Below, piece after piece: positions 1 through 8,999 of a DNA stretch of 64,000 bases. The stretch comes from Methylobacterium soli (GTDB taxonomy: Bacteria; Pseudomonadota; Alphaproteobacteria; Rhizobiales; Beijerinckiaceae): assembly GCF_008806385.1 (NCBI RefSeq), contig NZ_VZZK01000002.1, positions 124,001-188,000 on the forward strand. Direction: 5' to 3'. The translations under genes were made by a program, and so were the position numbers. Below the pieces are notes generated by a model, which ran no database searches, was not told the origin of the DNA, and saw only the letters and a program-made list of their open reading frames with translations. Position 1 is the first letter of the stretch. Each line of letters begins with the position of its first letter.

Positions 1-1
1 G

Positions 2-343
2 GGCCACGCCCAGTCGGTCATCACCACCGGCGACCTGATCGTGAACCTCGACCAGAAGACCGTCGAGGTCTCGGGCTCGCGGGTGCATCTCACCGGCAAG
101 GAGTACCAGATGCTGGAACTCCTCTCGTTGCGGAAGGGCACGACCCTCACCAAGGAGATGTTCCTCAACCATCTCTACGGCGGCATGGACGAGCCCGAGC
201 TGAAGATCATCGACGTCTTCATCTGCAAGCTGCGCAAGAAGCTCGCCAACGCCTCCTCGGGCAAGAACTACATCGAGACCGTCTGGGGCCGCGGCTACGT
301 GCTGCGCGAGCCCGTGGACGGCGAGGAGCGGATCGCCGTCTGA
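2..343 (+). CDS. ctrA: Cell-cycle response regulator CtrA, C-terminal part
   Basis: The reading frame is open from the left edge, so the receiver domain and start lie outside the window. The 113 visible residues are an OmpR/PhoB-type winged-helix DNA-binding domain. They carry the CtrA hallmarks [17 protein letters not shown], the [19 protein letters not shown] recognition-helix segment and the [10 protein letters not shown] wing. CtrA is the phosphorylated master regulator of cell cycle, motility and flagellar genes in alphaproteobacteria and receives phosphate through the CckA-ChpT relay. chpT lies 6.4 kb away in this window, with a chemotaxis operon between. Family assignment is firm; the full length cannot be judged. 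Confidence 0.95.
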   Translation, partial: GHAQSVITTGDLIVNLDQKTVEVSGSRVHLTGKEYQMLELLSLRKGTTLTKEMFLNHLYGGMDEPELKIIDVFICKLRKKLANASSGKNYIETVWGRGYVLREPVDGEERIAV

Positions 344-369
344 CCGGCCCCCCTCCCCCGCGCGAACAG

Positions 370-398
370 GCCCCGCTTCGGCGGGGCTTTTCTTTTTT
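370..398 (+). terminator. Rho-independent terminator of ctrA
   Basis: A GCCCCGC-TTCG-GCGGGGC hairpin (370-387) with a stable TTCG tetraloop is followed by a T-rich tract (388-398). It lies 27 bases after the ctrA stop, in the classic intrinsic terminator layout. Confidence 0.85.
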
Positions 399-576
399 GC
401 GCTATCGGCGCCTCGCCTCCCGGCGGCCGCCGCCGCTCGGCGCAAACGAGACCGCCCGGGCTCGCCAGCATGGCGAACCCGGGCGGGTCCCTGGATGACA
501 GGGGTGATCGGCCCCGGCGGGTCTCGCGCCGGCCGCAAGGCCGAAAGAGACCCGCGGCGGGCGCCCGGCCCGCGGC

Positions 577-1440
577 CTACCGGAGGGCCGCGACGCGCAG
601 CGGCCGGGGCGCGGCGCTGCGCCCAGCCTCCGGGGGATGCCCGTAGAGGCCGCGATGCTCAGGGTTGGGCGCGAGCTTGTCGGTGAGGCCGATCACGGTC
701 TCGGCGGCGCCGAGCAGGATCGCCCCGTCGTGCGAGAGGCTCGCGGCGAGGCGCGCGAGCACGTCCGCCTTGGTCGGCGCGTCGAAATAGATCAGCACGT
801 TGCGGCAATAGATGATGTCGAACTGCCCGAGCGACTCGAAGCCGTTCAGCAGGTTCAGCTGGCGATAATCCACCATCTGGCGGATGCTCGGGGCGATGTG
901 CCACTGCTCCCCGACCTGGGTGAAGTGCTTGAGGAGCATCTGCACCGGCAGGCCGCGCTGCACCTCGAAATGGCTGTAGAGGCCGAGCTTCGCCTTCTCG
1001 ATGACCTCGGTCGAGAGATCGGTGGCGACGATGTCGACATGCCAGCCGGCCAGGCGCGATCCCGCCTCCTGCAGCAGCATGGCGAGCGAGTAGGGCTCCT
1101 GGCCGGTGGAGGAGGCCGCGCACCAGATCCGGAGGCGGCGCTGGCTCGCCCGGCGCGCGATGACCTGCGGCAGCAGCACGTCGCGGAACAGGTCGAAGGG
1201 AGCGCGGTCGCGGAAGAAGAAGGTCTCGTTGGTGGTCATCGCCTCGACGACCGCGCGCTCGATGCCGGTGTCGCGGGAGACCTTGAGGGCCCCCACGAGG
1301 TCGCGCAGTGAGGCGATGCCGAACCGGCGGCAGACGGGCCCGAGCCGACTCTCGACGAGGTAGCGCTTCTCGGCCGTCAAGGCGAGGCCGGAGCGCTGCT
1401 TCAGGTAGGTGCGGAGGAAATCGAAATCGAGATCGGTCAT
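577..1440 (-). CDS. cheR: Chemotaxis protein-glutamate O-methyltransferase CheR
   Basis: A 287-residue SAM-dependent methyltransferase that methylates glutamates of chemoreceptors. The N-terminal helical CheR domain starts MTDLDFDFLRTYLKQRSG. The SAM-binding segment reads IWCAASSTGQEPYSLAM and the C-terminal core has YCRNVLIYFDAPTK. The length matches the family. The ATG at 1440 overlaps the cheB stop as ATGA, which indicates translational coupling. It is the last gene of the leftward chpT-cheA-cheW-cheY-cheB-cheR run and converges on ctrA. Confidence 0.95.
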   Translation of the reverse strand: MTDLDFDFLRTYLKQRSGLALTAEKRYLVESRLGPVCRRFGIASLRDLVGALKVSRDTGIERAVVEAMTTNETFFFRDRAPFDLFRDVLLPQVIARRASQRRLRIWCAASSTGQEPYSLAMLLQEAGSRLAGWHVDIVATDLSTEVIEKAKLGLYSHFEVQRGLPVQMLLKHFTQVGEQWHIAPSIRQMVDYRQLNLLNGFESLGQFDIIYCRNVLIYFDAPTKADVLARLAASLSHDGAILLGAAETVIGLTDKLAPNPEHRGLYGHPPEAGRSAAPRPLRVAALR

Positions 1441-2594
1441 GCGCCGAGCCCCATAATGAGGGTTCGCAGGGCCGGCCCGATCTCGGGGAGCGGCAGGATG
1501 GCCTGGGCGAGGCCCGCTTTCGCGACGCTGCCCGGCATGCCCCAGACGGTGCTGGTGGCCTCGTCCTGGGCGAGGACGGCGCCGCCGGCCTCCACGAGGG
1601 CGCGGGCGCCGTTGGTGCCGTCCGAGCCCATGCCGGTGAGGATCACCGAGAGCGTGGCCGCCCCGTAGAGCGCGGCGGCATCCTGGAACAGCACGTCGAC
1701 GGCGGGGCGGCAGAAATTCACGGCCGGGCCGTCGTCGAGGCGGATCGCGAGGTCGCGCCCGGCCGCGCCGGCAAGGCGCATGTGGCGCCCCCCGGGCGCG
1801 ACGTAGATGCGGCCGGGCAGGACGGGCTCGTCCATCTTGCCCTCGGCGGCCGGGATGCCGGTGCGGCTTCCCAGATGCTCGGCGAAGACCGCCGTGAAGA
1901 CCGGCGGCATGTGCTGGACGATCAGCACCGGGAGCCGGCGCAGCGTCGGCGCGCCGATCTTCTCCAGGACCTCGCCGACCGCCCGGGGGCCGCCCGTCGA
2001 GGAGCCGATCAGGAGGACGCGGGGCGGCGTGGCGCTGCGCGCCTTCGGCCGCAGGGTCACGGGCGCGGCGGGCCGGGCCGGAGGCGGGGCCGGGGCGGCG
2101 GCGATGCCCGGCAGGGCGGGCACCGGCCCCCGGCGGCGGGCGCGCGCCGCGCCGAAGACGCGGACGCGCTCGACGAGCTCGGCCCGGAACGCGTCCGAGG
2201 TGGTGACGCCGCGGTTGCTCTCGGGCTTGGTGAGGTAATCGACGGCGCCGAGCGCCAGGCATTTGAGGGAGATGTCGGCGTTGCGCGTCGTGAGCGTCGA
2301 CATCATCACGACCTGGAGGCCGGGCGAGCGGGCGAGCATCAGGGGGAGCGCCTGCGTGCCGTCGAGCTCGGGCATGTCGATATCGAGGAGCACCACGTCG
2401 GGGTCGTGCCGGCCCATCATCTCGAGGGCGATGCGGCCGTTGGCGGCAGTGCCGACGACGTTGAAGCCGGCCTCGCCGATCCAGCGGGCGACGAGGCCGC
2501 GCACCACCGCGGAATCGTCGGCGATGAGGACCTTGATGCGCCCCGGCGCGCCGGCGGCGGCCGGGGCCGGATTGGTGACGGTCGCTGCCAGCAT
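1437..2594 (-). CDS. cheB: Chemotaxis protein-glutamate methylesterase/deamidase CheB
   Basis: A 385-residue two-domain protein. The N-terminal receiver has acidic residues IADDSAV and phospho-acceptor Asp71 in LLDIDMPELDG. A Pro/Ala-rich linker follows. The C-terminal methylesterase carries the Ser motif GSSTGGPRAV, the His motif QHMPPVFTAVFAEHL and the Asp motif GMGSDGTNGARAL, so the catalytic triad is intact. It demethylates and deamidates receptors in opposition to CheR. I chose the ATG at 2594 because GAGG lies 10 bases upstream; a GTG at 2621 would add nine residues. It overlaps cheR by four bases. Confidence 0.94.
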   Translation of the reverse strand: MLAATVTNPAPAAAGAPGRIKVLIADDSAVVRGLVARWIGEAGFNVVGTAANGRIALEMMGRHDPDVVLLDIDMPELDGTQALPLMLARSPGLQVVMMSTLTTRNADISLKCLALGAVDYLTKPESNRGVTTSDAFRAELVERVRVFGAARARRRGPVPALPGIAAAPAPPPARPAAPVTLRPKARSATPPRVLLIGSSTGGPRAVGEVLEKIGAPTLRRLPVLIVQHMPPVFTAVFAEHLGSRTGIPAAEGKMDEPVLPGRIYVAPGGRHMRLAGAAGRDLAIRLDDGPAVNFCRPAVDVLFQDAAALYGAATLSVILTGMGSDGTNGARALVEAGGAVLAQDEATSTVWGMPGSVAKAGLAQAILPLPEIGPALRTLIMGLGA

Positions 2595-2779
2595 GTTTCT
2601 TACGCCTCGAATACGCGTCACCGACGCGGCGTTAGCCCGGTTCGAGCCTCCGACGCCGCCTCAACGGTCTGGGTTTTTGTGAACTTCCCCCGGGGAGCGG
2701 CCGGTGCTGCCGCGGGCGAAGGCCGCTCTCCTGTCTCGGTTCGTCCCGGCCGGGACGCACGGCCCCCCGGCGCGGTGGC

Positions 2780-3160
2780 TCAGGCCGCGTTCGCCTCGGC
2801 CAGCCCGACCTGTTCGAGCTTGGCGGTGAGGATGTCGCGGTCGAAGGGCTTCATGATGTACTCGTTCGCCCCCGCATGGAGCGCGCGGGCGATGGCGCCG
2901 ACATCGTTCTCGGTGGTGCAGAACAGGACCTTCGGAATGCCGCCGCCCGGCGCCTGGCGCAGGGCCCGCAGGAAGGCGTAGCCGTCCATGTTGGGCATGT
3001 TCCAGTCGAGCAGGATCACGTCCGGCATCGCCGCGGAGCATTGCTCCATGGCCTTGGCGCCGTCCTCGGCCTCGCTGACGTCGAGGTCGAGGTTCTCCAG
3101 GATGCGGCGCGCCACCTTCCTGATGACGGCGGAATCGTCGACGATGAGGCAGGTCTTCAT
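2780..3160 (-). CDS. cheY: Chemotaxis response regulator CheY
   Basis: A stand-alone 126-residue receiver domain. The acidic pair is in IVDDSAV, the phospho-acceptor is Asp52 in LLDWNMPNMDG, the switch Thr is in FCTTEND and the conserved Lys104 is in YIMKPFD. It receives phosphate from CheA. The sequence belongs to the CheY-like branch common in alphaproteobacterial Che clusters. Whether it binds the flagellar motor or acts on another output cannot be told from sequence. It lies between cheW and cheB, with a 185-base gap to cheB. Confidence 0.92.
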   Translation of the reverse strand: MKTCLIVDDSAVIRKVARRILENLDLDVSEAEDGAKAMEQCSAAMPDVILLDWNMPNMDGYAFLRALRQAPGGGIPKVLFCTTENDVGAIARALHAGANEYIMKPFDRDILTAKLEQVGLAEANAA

Positions 3161-3180
3161 GGTGTCTGATCCGCTGCCGG

Positions 3181-3672
3181 TCAGGCCGCATTGGCGCCGA
3201 GGCGCCCGGCCCCGAAGGCCAGCAGCGAATCGACGTCGAGGATGACGAGGAGGCGTCCGTCGAGGCGGTGCACGCCGAGGGCGAGTTCGCGCCAGCGGGA
3301 ATCGAGGTTGATCGGAACCGCCTCGTGGGTGTCGGCCCCGAGCTTGAGGACCTCGCCGACGCCGTCGACCACGAGCGCGAAGGTCTCGCCGCCCTGCTCC
3401 AGCCCGATCGCCATCTTGCTGCCCTCGCCCTCGGCGGGGGGCAGGCCGAGGCGGCGGCGGAGGCAGAGCGCGGTGACGACCCGTCCGCGCAGGTTCAGGA
3501 GGCCGACGATCTCCGGCGGCGAGAGCGGCACCGGGGTGACGCCCGCCGGGATGAACACGTCGTGCACCCGGTTGATCGCCAGGCCGAACATGGTGTCGCC
3601 GACGAAGACGGTGACGAAGTCGGAGGTGGTGCCCGCCTCCGCGGTGGCGTTGCTGTTGGCGGCCTGCATCAT
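3181..3672 (-). CDS. cheW: Chemotaxis coupling protein CheW
   Basis: A 163-residue CheW-like SH3-fold protein that links receptors to CheA. Visible motifs are the strand FVTVFVGDTMFGLAINRVHD and the conserved LNLRGRVVTALCLRRRLGL. An Asn/Ala/Thr-rich N-terminal tail of about 17 residues precedes the fold. Two adjacent ATGs (3672 and 3669) could start it; the first is reported. It sits 28 bases from the cheA stop and 20 bases from the cheY start, so co-transcription is likely. Confidence 0.92.
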   Translation of the reverse strand: MMQAANSNATAEAGTTSDFVTVFVGDTMFGLAINRVHDVFIPAGVTPVPLSPPEIVGLLNLRGRVVTALCLRRRLGLPPAEGEGSKMAIGLEQGGETFALVVDGVGEVLKLGADTHEAVPINLDSRWRELALGVHRLDGRLLVILDVDSLLAFGAGRLGANAA

Positions 3673-3700
3673 GGTGTGGCTCCGTGGGATCAGGCGGCGG

Positions 3701-6403
3701 TCAGGCGGCTTCGGCGAGGGTGATGGTGTTGATCTCGGCGAGCGCCGCGACGAGCCCGCTGCGATCGAACTTGGCGACGAGGTCGTTGATCGCGAGGGCG
3801 CGGGCCCGGTCCACGGCGTCGGCCCCGATCGAGCCCGACATCGCGACGACGGGGAGCCGGGCAAGGCGCTGGTCGGCGCCCCGCATGGCGGCCACGAGGT
3901 CGAAACCGCTGCGGCCCGGCATCTCGAGATCGGTGACGACGACGTCGATGCGGGGGTTCGATTGCAGGGCGGCCAGCGCCTGCTCGGCGCTCGACGCCGC
4001 GATCACCGCGTAGCCCGCCGCCTTGAGGACGGGGGTCAGCATGTCGCGGAAGAAGGCCGAGTCGTCGACGAGGAGCAGCGTGGCGCTGCGTTTCTCGGTC
4101 TTGCGCGGGCCCCGCGCCCAGTCGTCGTAGGCGAGCGGCAGGAAGTGGGCGATGTTGATGATGTCGGTGGCGCGTCCCCGCAGGACCGCCGAGCCGATCA
4201 GGTCCGAGCGCTCCGCCGTGATCTCGATGTCGAGGCGGTCCTCGACGATGTCGACGATCTCGTCGACCACGAGGCCCATGGCGCGCTCGCCGTCGGAGAA
4301 CACCACGAGGGCCTGCGTGCCCTCGGTCCGGATGGTGATGGCCTCGTCGGCCGGCACCAGCGGCATCAGGCGGCCGCGATACTGGATCAGGGGGCGGCCG
4401 CCGAGCCACTCGACCTTGGAGGCGTCGATCTCCTCGAGCCGGGTGACGAGGGAGAGCGGCACCGCCTTGAAGGTGTTGTTGCCGCCCTTGAAGACGAGGA
4501 GCGTCGCCTTGGCATCCTGGCTCTCGGTCTCCTCGACCTCGACATCCATCGGGATGGAGCCGGCCTGCGAGCCCTGGCTGACCTGACGCGCGACGCCGTT
4601 CGGGTCGACGATCAGCACGACGGCGCCGTCGCCCAGGATGGTGTTGCCGGCAAAGAGCGGGATGTGGCGCAGCTTCGAGGACATCGGCTTCACGACGATC
4701 TCCTCGGTGTGGAAGACCTCGTCCACCAGGATGCCGAAGCGCTGGCGCCCGACCTGGGCCACGACCACGAAGCCGGTCTCGGCCTCCGTGCCGTCATGCT
4801 GGCCGAGCAGGCCCGTCAGCGTCACGATCGGCAGGAGCCGCTCGCGCAGGCGCAGGACCGGCGAGCCGTTGATGCGCTCGACACGCTGGCCCGTGGTCTT
4901 GTCGACCCGCACCAGTTCCAGCACCGCCACCTGGGGCACCGCGAAGCGCTGGTCGCCGGCCTTGACGATCAGGGCCGCCACGATCGCGAGGGTGAGCGGG
5001 ATTTTGATCGTGAAGGTGGTGCCGCGCCCGAGCTGGGTGTTGATGTCGATGACGCCGCCGATGGTCTCGATATTGGTCTTGACCACGTCCATGCCGACGC
5101 CCCGGCCCGAGACCGAGGTCACGGCCTTGGCGGTGGAGAAGCCGGCGTGGAAGATGAACTTGGCGACCTGGGCGTCGGTCATCCTCTCGATCTCGGCCTG
5201 GCTCGCCACGCCGCGCTCGACCGCCTTGCGGCGGATCGCGGAGAGGTCGAGGCCCTTGCCGTCGTCGGCGATCTCGATCGTGATGGTGCCGCCCTCATGG
5301 TAGGCGGCGAGGCGGATGGTGCCGCGGGCCGGCTTGCCGGCAGCCTTGCGCTCGGCGGTCGATTCGATGCCGTGGTCGGCCGAATTGCGGACCATGTGGG
5401 TGAGCGGGTCCTTGATGACCTCGAGCACCTGGCGGTCGAGCTCGGTCTCGGCGCCCTGCATGATCAGCTCGATCTGCTTGCCGAGTTCGGAGGAGAGGTC
5501 GCGCACCACGCGCGGCAGCTTCTGCCAGGCGTTGCCGATGGGCTGCATGCGCGTCTTCATGACGCCCTCCTGCAGCTCGGCGGTGACGTGGGAGAGGCGC
5601 TGCAGCGGCACCTTGTAGCTGGTGTCGTCGTGGCGCCGCGCGATCTCCAGGAGCTGGTTGCGGGTGAGCACCAGCTCGGAGACCATCGTCATCAGATGCT
5701 CGAGGGTGTCGACATTCACCCGGATGGTCTGGACCTTCGCGATGGCCGCCTCGCCCTCCGGGGCCGGCGCGTCGGACGCCCTCGCGGCGGGCGCAGGAAC
5801 CGGTGCAGGAGCGGGCGCGGGCGCGGGCGCCTCGACGGGCTCCGGCATCGCGACGCGCTCGGGAAGCGCGACGGCGGCGGGCGCCGGAGCGGGCATGATC
5901 TCGTCGGGGCCGGGCGCGGCCAGGAAGGCGGCCTCGAGATCGTCGAGGGAGACCTCGCCGGGCTTCAGCTCGCGGGAGACGGGCTCGGGCAGGGTCAGGA
6001 TCGGGGCTGGAGCGGGCGGCGCCTCCACGGGGGCCGCGGCCATGCGCTCGAGGGCGCCGATCAGGTCGTCGTCGGAGCCCGCGGGCTCGGAGCCCGAGGC
6101 TTCGAGATCGGCCAGGATCGCCTTGAGCCGGTCGAGGGTGGACAGGATCAGGGTGACGGAGGGACCGCTGACCGGCAGGCCGTCGCGGAACTGGCCCATC
6201 AGGGTCTCGGCCGCATGCGCCAGCGCTTCGAGGCGCGGCAGGCCGAGGAAGCCGCAGGTGCCCTTGATGGTGTGCACCAGACGGAAGATGTTGCGCAGGA
6301 TCTGCTGGTTGTTCGGCTCCTGCTCGAACCGCACCAGCTCGGTATCGACAGTGTCGAGATGCTCACTGCTCTCGGTCAGGAACTCACGCAGCAAGTCGTC
6401 CAT
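3701..6403 (-). CDS. cheA: Hybrid chemotaxis histidine kinase CheA with C-terminal receiver
   Basis: A 900-residue kinase. The P1/Hpt domain is residues 1-105 with phospho-His44 in RLVHTIKGTCGFLG. A Pro/Ala-rich linker follows, then the P3 dimerisation helices, the P4 ATPase (NSADHGIE, ADDGKGLD, GRGVGMDVV boxes), a CheW-like P5 and a second CheW-like segment. The end is a receiver domain with LLVDDSAFFRD and VVVTDLEMPGRSG. A receiver on CheA usually acts as a phosphate sink or an extra output. The start MDDLLREFL at 6403 was chosen over a longer frame because Hpt domains of CheA begin this way. Confidence 0.93.
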   Translation of the reverse strand: MDDLLREFLTESSEHLDTVDTELVRFEQEPNNQQILRNIFRLVHTIKGTCGFLGLPRLEALAHAAETLMGQFRDGLPVSGPSVTLILSTLDRLKAILADLEASGSEPAGSDDDLIGALERMAAAPVEAPPAPAPILTLPEPVSRELKPGEVSLDDLEAAFLAAPGPDEIMPAPAPAAVALPERVAMPEPVEAPAPAPAPAPVPAPAARASDAPAPEGEAAIAKVQTIRVNVDTLEHLMTMVSELVLTRNQLLEIARRHDDTSYKVPLQRLSHVTAELQEGVMKTRMQPIGNAWQKLPRVVRDLSSELGKQIELIMQGAETELDRQVLEVIKDPLTHMVRNSADHGIESTAERKAAGKPARGTIRLAAYHEGGTITIEIADDGKGLDLSAIRRKAVERGVASQAEIERMTDAQVAKFIFHAGFSTAKAVTSVSGRGVGMDVVKTNIETIGGVIDINTQLGRGTTFTIKIPLTLAIVAALIVKAGDQRFAVPQVAVLELVRVDKTTGQRVERINGSPVLRLRERLLPIVTLTGLLGQHDGTEAETGFVVVAQVGRQRFGILVDEVFHTEEIVVKPMSSKLRHIPLFAGNTILGDGAVVLIVDPNGVARQVSQGSQAGSIPMDVEVEETESQDAKATLLVFKGGNNTFKAVPLSLVTRLEEIDASKVEWLGGRPLIQYRGRLMPLVPADEAITIRTEGTQALVVFSDGERAMGLVVDEIVDIVEDRLDIEITAERSDLIGSAVLRGRATDIINIAHFLPLAYDDWARGPRKTEKRSATLLLVDDSAFFRDMLTPVLKAAGYAVIAASSAEQALAALQSNPRIDVVVTDLEMPGRSGFDLVAAMRGADQRLARLPVVAMSGSIGADAVDRARALAINDLVAKFDRSGLVAALAEINTITLAEAA

Positions 6404-6713
6404 GACAGGTTCTCGGTCCAGATCCGCACAAAGTCCGTGCTGATCCAACCTTGAACGGGATCGGTTAGGGAACCGTTGCCGCCGGATATTCCCGAACCTG
6501 AAAATACAGGACTTTCGAGAGCGCTTCTACGTGTTTACCAAGTCGGACGTTGGGCAATTGGCGTCCATATTGGCATCCCGAAACGCGGTCGCGGGCGCTT
6601 CGGCCGAGGGCATCCGCCTGCGGAAACCCCTTCGGCCTGGCCGGAACGGGCCGCGCCGCCGGCATGAGCCGAATCCGCTCAGCCGGAGGCCGCAAAGCCG
6701 GGCCCGTGGGCCG
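6404..6713. other. Intergenic region between cheA and chpT
   Basis: 310 bases without a convincing gene. It separates two leftward genes and is AT-richer than its flanks near 6490-6590. It could hold a cheA promoter, but I see no clear -35/-10 pair, no TTAA-type CtrA box and no terminator hairpin with a T tract. Confidence 0.4.
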
Positions 6714-7454
6714 TCAGGCGAGCGCGGTGTCGCTCGGCTCGCTGTCGGAGGGGCGGGCCTCCTCGACGGCTTCCGGCGCGTCGGCCGCAGGCGCAGGCGG
6801 CTCGGCCGCGGCGGCGGTGGGCTCGGCCCGGATCGTGACCTCGTCGCCCTCGATCGTGAGGCGCACATCCATGGCGGCGGCCCGGGCCACGAGGCCGGCG
6901 TAATAGGCCAGGATGCCGTGGGCGTCGACCGAGCCGCCCTCCGGGGTGCCGGCCAGGAGGTCCACCACATGGGCCGGGATCCGCGCATGCGAGCCCTTGG
7001 CGGTGAGGATCAGGAGCGGCGCCTCGCCGTCGCCCGTCACCTTCACGTCGATGAGGCCGCCGCGGGGAATGGCGCTCGTGGCGATCATCACGAGGTTCAG
7101 GAGGAGCTTGACCTTGTTCTTCGGGAACAGGGCCTGGGGCGCGCTCCAGGTCAGCTGGGTCTTGTCGTCGGCGAACATGCCGCGCGAGACCTTCTCGGCA
7201 TCGGCGAGATCGATCGAGGCGCCCGCCGAGCCCGCCGCCCCGAAGGCGATGCGGGCGAATTGCAGGCGCGCCGAGGCCTGCCGCGCGCTCTTGCGGATCA
7301 GGTCGAGGGCGAATTCGCGCATGGAGGCGTCGTTGTCGTCCTCCAGCACCTCGAGTCCGTTCACGATCGCGCCCACCGGGCTGATCACGTCGTGGCAGAC
7401 GCGGGAGCACAGCAGGGCGGAGAGATCGAGGCCGTCGAGGGTCACGGTGGTCAT
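6714..7454 (-). CDS. chpT: Histidine phosphotransferase ChpT
   Basis: A 246-residue protein with the ChpT fold, a dimeric pseudo-histidine-kinase. The DHp-like helix reads LCSRVCHDVISPVGAIVNGL, with the likely phospho-acceptor His21. The degenerate ATPase-like domain follows (residues about 90-210), and the C-terminal tail is Ala/Glu/Pro-rich. In alphaproteobacteria ChpT passes phosphate from CckA to CtrA and CpdR. Here it heads the chemotaxis operon that converges on ctrA. The ATG at 7454 precedes the conserved MTTVTLDGLDLSALL. Confidence 0.88.
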   Translation of the reverse strand: MTTVTLDGLDLSALLCSRVCHDVISPVGAIVNGLEVLEDDNDASMREFALDLIRKSARQASARLQFARIAFGAAGSAGASIDLADAEKVSRGMFADDKTQLTWSAPQALFPKNKVKLLLNLVMIATSAIPRGGLIDVKVTGDGEAPLLILTAKGSHARIPAHVVDLLAGTPEGGSVDAHGILAYYAGLVARAAAMDVRLTIEGDEVTIRAEPTAAAAEPPAPAADAPEAVEEARPSDSEPSDTALA

Positions 7455-7609
7455 GGCGCGCTCCGCGCGAGGTTCATCGGATCGGTCGGTTGGCCGCATC
7501 CGCGACGGCCGTCCCGGCACGGATAGACGCCGCGTTCTGCTTTGAAAAGCTTTCGGGACCGTTCCGTCTCCGGGTCGACAATCCCGGAGGGGTCGGGCAT
7601 GACGGCCGG

Positions 7610-8497
7610 ATGACACTCTCGGAGACGCAGCGCGATCGCCTCGCCGCGGCCCTGGCCGTGATCGCCTGCGAGGCCGGTGAGATCCTGCGCGCGCATCATG
7701 GCGGCGATTGCCCGCATGTCCTGAAACCCGACGGGTCGCCCTCGAGCGCCGCCGATCTTGAGGCCGAGACGCTGATCCTCGCGGCGCTCGCCAAGGCCTG
7801 CCCGGGCATCCCGGTGGTGGCCGAGGAAACCTGCCACAACGTGCCGCCCGCCGACCTGTTCTTCCTGGTCGATCCCCTCGACGGCACCCGCGACTTCCTG
7901 GCCGGCAACCCGGAATACTCGGTCAATATCGGCCTCGTGGAGGGGAACCGGCCCGTGGCCGCCGCCCTCGCGGCCCCCGGCCTCGGCCGGGTCTGGTTTG
8001 CCGGCACGAGCGCCTTCGAGGCGCCGATCCGCGCCGGCCGGCCCGACGCCGCCCGCCCGGTCCATGCCCGCCCGGCCCCCGCCGCCGGGCTCGTCGCCCT
8101 GGTCAGCCGCCGGCACGGCGACAGCGAGACCGAGGCCTGCCTCGCCGCCCTGCCGATCGAATCGCGGCGCGGCGCGGCCTCGGCCCTGAAATTCTGCCTG
8201 ATCGCCTCGGGCGAGGCCGACATCTACGTGCGCTGCGGCCCGACCATGGAATGGGATACCGCCGCGGGCGACCACGTGCTGACGGCGGCGGGGGGCTGCG
8301 TCGTCGCGCCGACCGGCCGGCCGATGATCTACGGACGCCACGCCCTCTCCTACCGCAACGGCCCGTTCGCGGCGCTCGGCGACCCGGCTTACGCGGACCG
8401 CCTCGGCCTGCCGGACCGGGGCCCGCAGACACGCCCGCTGGACGCGGACGCCGCGGGAGCCGGATCCGGGCTCAGTCCGGCGGCGTCGAATCCGTGA
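7610..8497 (+). CDS. cysQ: 3'(2'),5'-bisphosphate nucleotidase CysQ
   Basis: A 295-residue Mg-dependent, Li-sensitive phosphatase of the inositol monophosphatase superfamily. It hydrolyses PAP to AMP and recycles the by-product of sulfate assimilation. Metal-binding motifs are visible: VAEET, DPLDGTRDFL and the C-terminal MEWDTAAGDHVL. The ATG at 7610 begins MTLSETQRDR; a nearby ATG at 7599 is out of frame. It is divergent from chpT, and its 3' end overlaps the convergent YHS-domain gene by 26 bases. Confidence 0.92.
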   Translation: MTLSETQRDRLAAALAVIACEAGEILRAHHGGDCPHVLKPDGSPSSAADLEAETLILAALAKACPGIPVVAEETCHNVPPADLFFLVDPLDGTRDFLAGNPEYSVNIGLVEGNRPVAAALAAPGLGRVWFAGTSAFEAPIRAGRPDAARPVHARPAPAAGLVALVSRRHGDSETEACLAALPIESRRGAASALKFCLIASGEADIYVRCGPTMEWDTAAGDHVLTAAGGCVVAPTGRPMIYGRHALSYRNGPFAALGDPAYADRLGLPDRGPQTRPLDADAAGAGSGLSPAASNP

Positions 8498-8999
8498 GGG
8501 CGCGCAGGCCGGGCCAGCGGGCCTCGGCCCGGGCCGCGAGATCCGGGCCGGCGAGCGCCCGCCGCCCGGCGTCGCGGAACAGGTAGAGCCGCATGGCGAC
8601 GCGCGCGAAGACCAGCGGATCGGCATCGACCGGGCGCCCTTCCACCACGCCGACCGGATCGTAGCCGCCGAGGCGCGGAGCATAGGCCTCGGGGTCGCGG
8701 CGGAACGCATCCCGGTTCGCCGCGCCGTCAAAGCGCCAGACCCGCCCGCGCCACGTCACCTCGAAGGCCGGGCACCCGGCCACCGGCCCGCCGGGCAGGA
8801 AGTCGCTCACCGCGTCGAAGCCACGCAGGGCCAGGAGATCGACGGCGGGCAGCGTTTCGGGTCTGACGGCGCCGCGGCCCGGCTCGGCCGGGGCGCCCGC
8901 CTCGGCGGAGAGAGCGGCCGGAAGCCGCCCTGGAGCGGTACCGGACGCAAGGCCGATTGCGAGGCCGATCACGGTTCGTTGCCGCAACGTTAACCACAT
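8472..8999 (-). CDS. YHS domain-containing exported protein
   Basis: A 175-residue protein with an N-terminal hydrophobic signal (residues 1-about 32, VIGLAIGLASG). The YHS-type domain follows, with LRGFDAVSDFLPGGPVAGCP and an aromatic-rich strand VTWRGRVWRFDGAANRDAF. The EAYAPRLGGYDPV segment is typical of the YHS domain-containing (seleno)protein family. YHS domains often bind metals, but no specific role is known for this subgroup. A single Cys (GCP) sits where selenoprotein-like members carry it. Its 3' end overlaps cysQ. Confidence 0.75.
   Translation of the reverse strand: MWLTLRQRTVIGLAIGLASGTAPGRLPAALSAEAGAPAEPGRGAVRPETLPAVDLLALRGFDAVSDFLPGGPVAGCPAFEVTWRGRVWRFDGAANRDAFRRDPEAYAPRLGGYDPVGVVEGRPVDADPLVFARVAMRLYLFRDAGRRALAGPDLAARAEARWPGLRALTDSTPPD

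Noticed and set aside
2636..2660. A GGTTCGAGCC stretch resembling a tRNA T-loop
   Set aside because: No acceptor, D or anticodon arms can be folded around it, and it lies between cheB and cheY.
3191..6454. A 1087-residue rightward frame opposite cheA
   Set aside because: Antisense shadow of a GC-rich gene; its sequence is Arg/Gly/His-rich low complexity with no motif, while cheA on the other strand has full domains.
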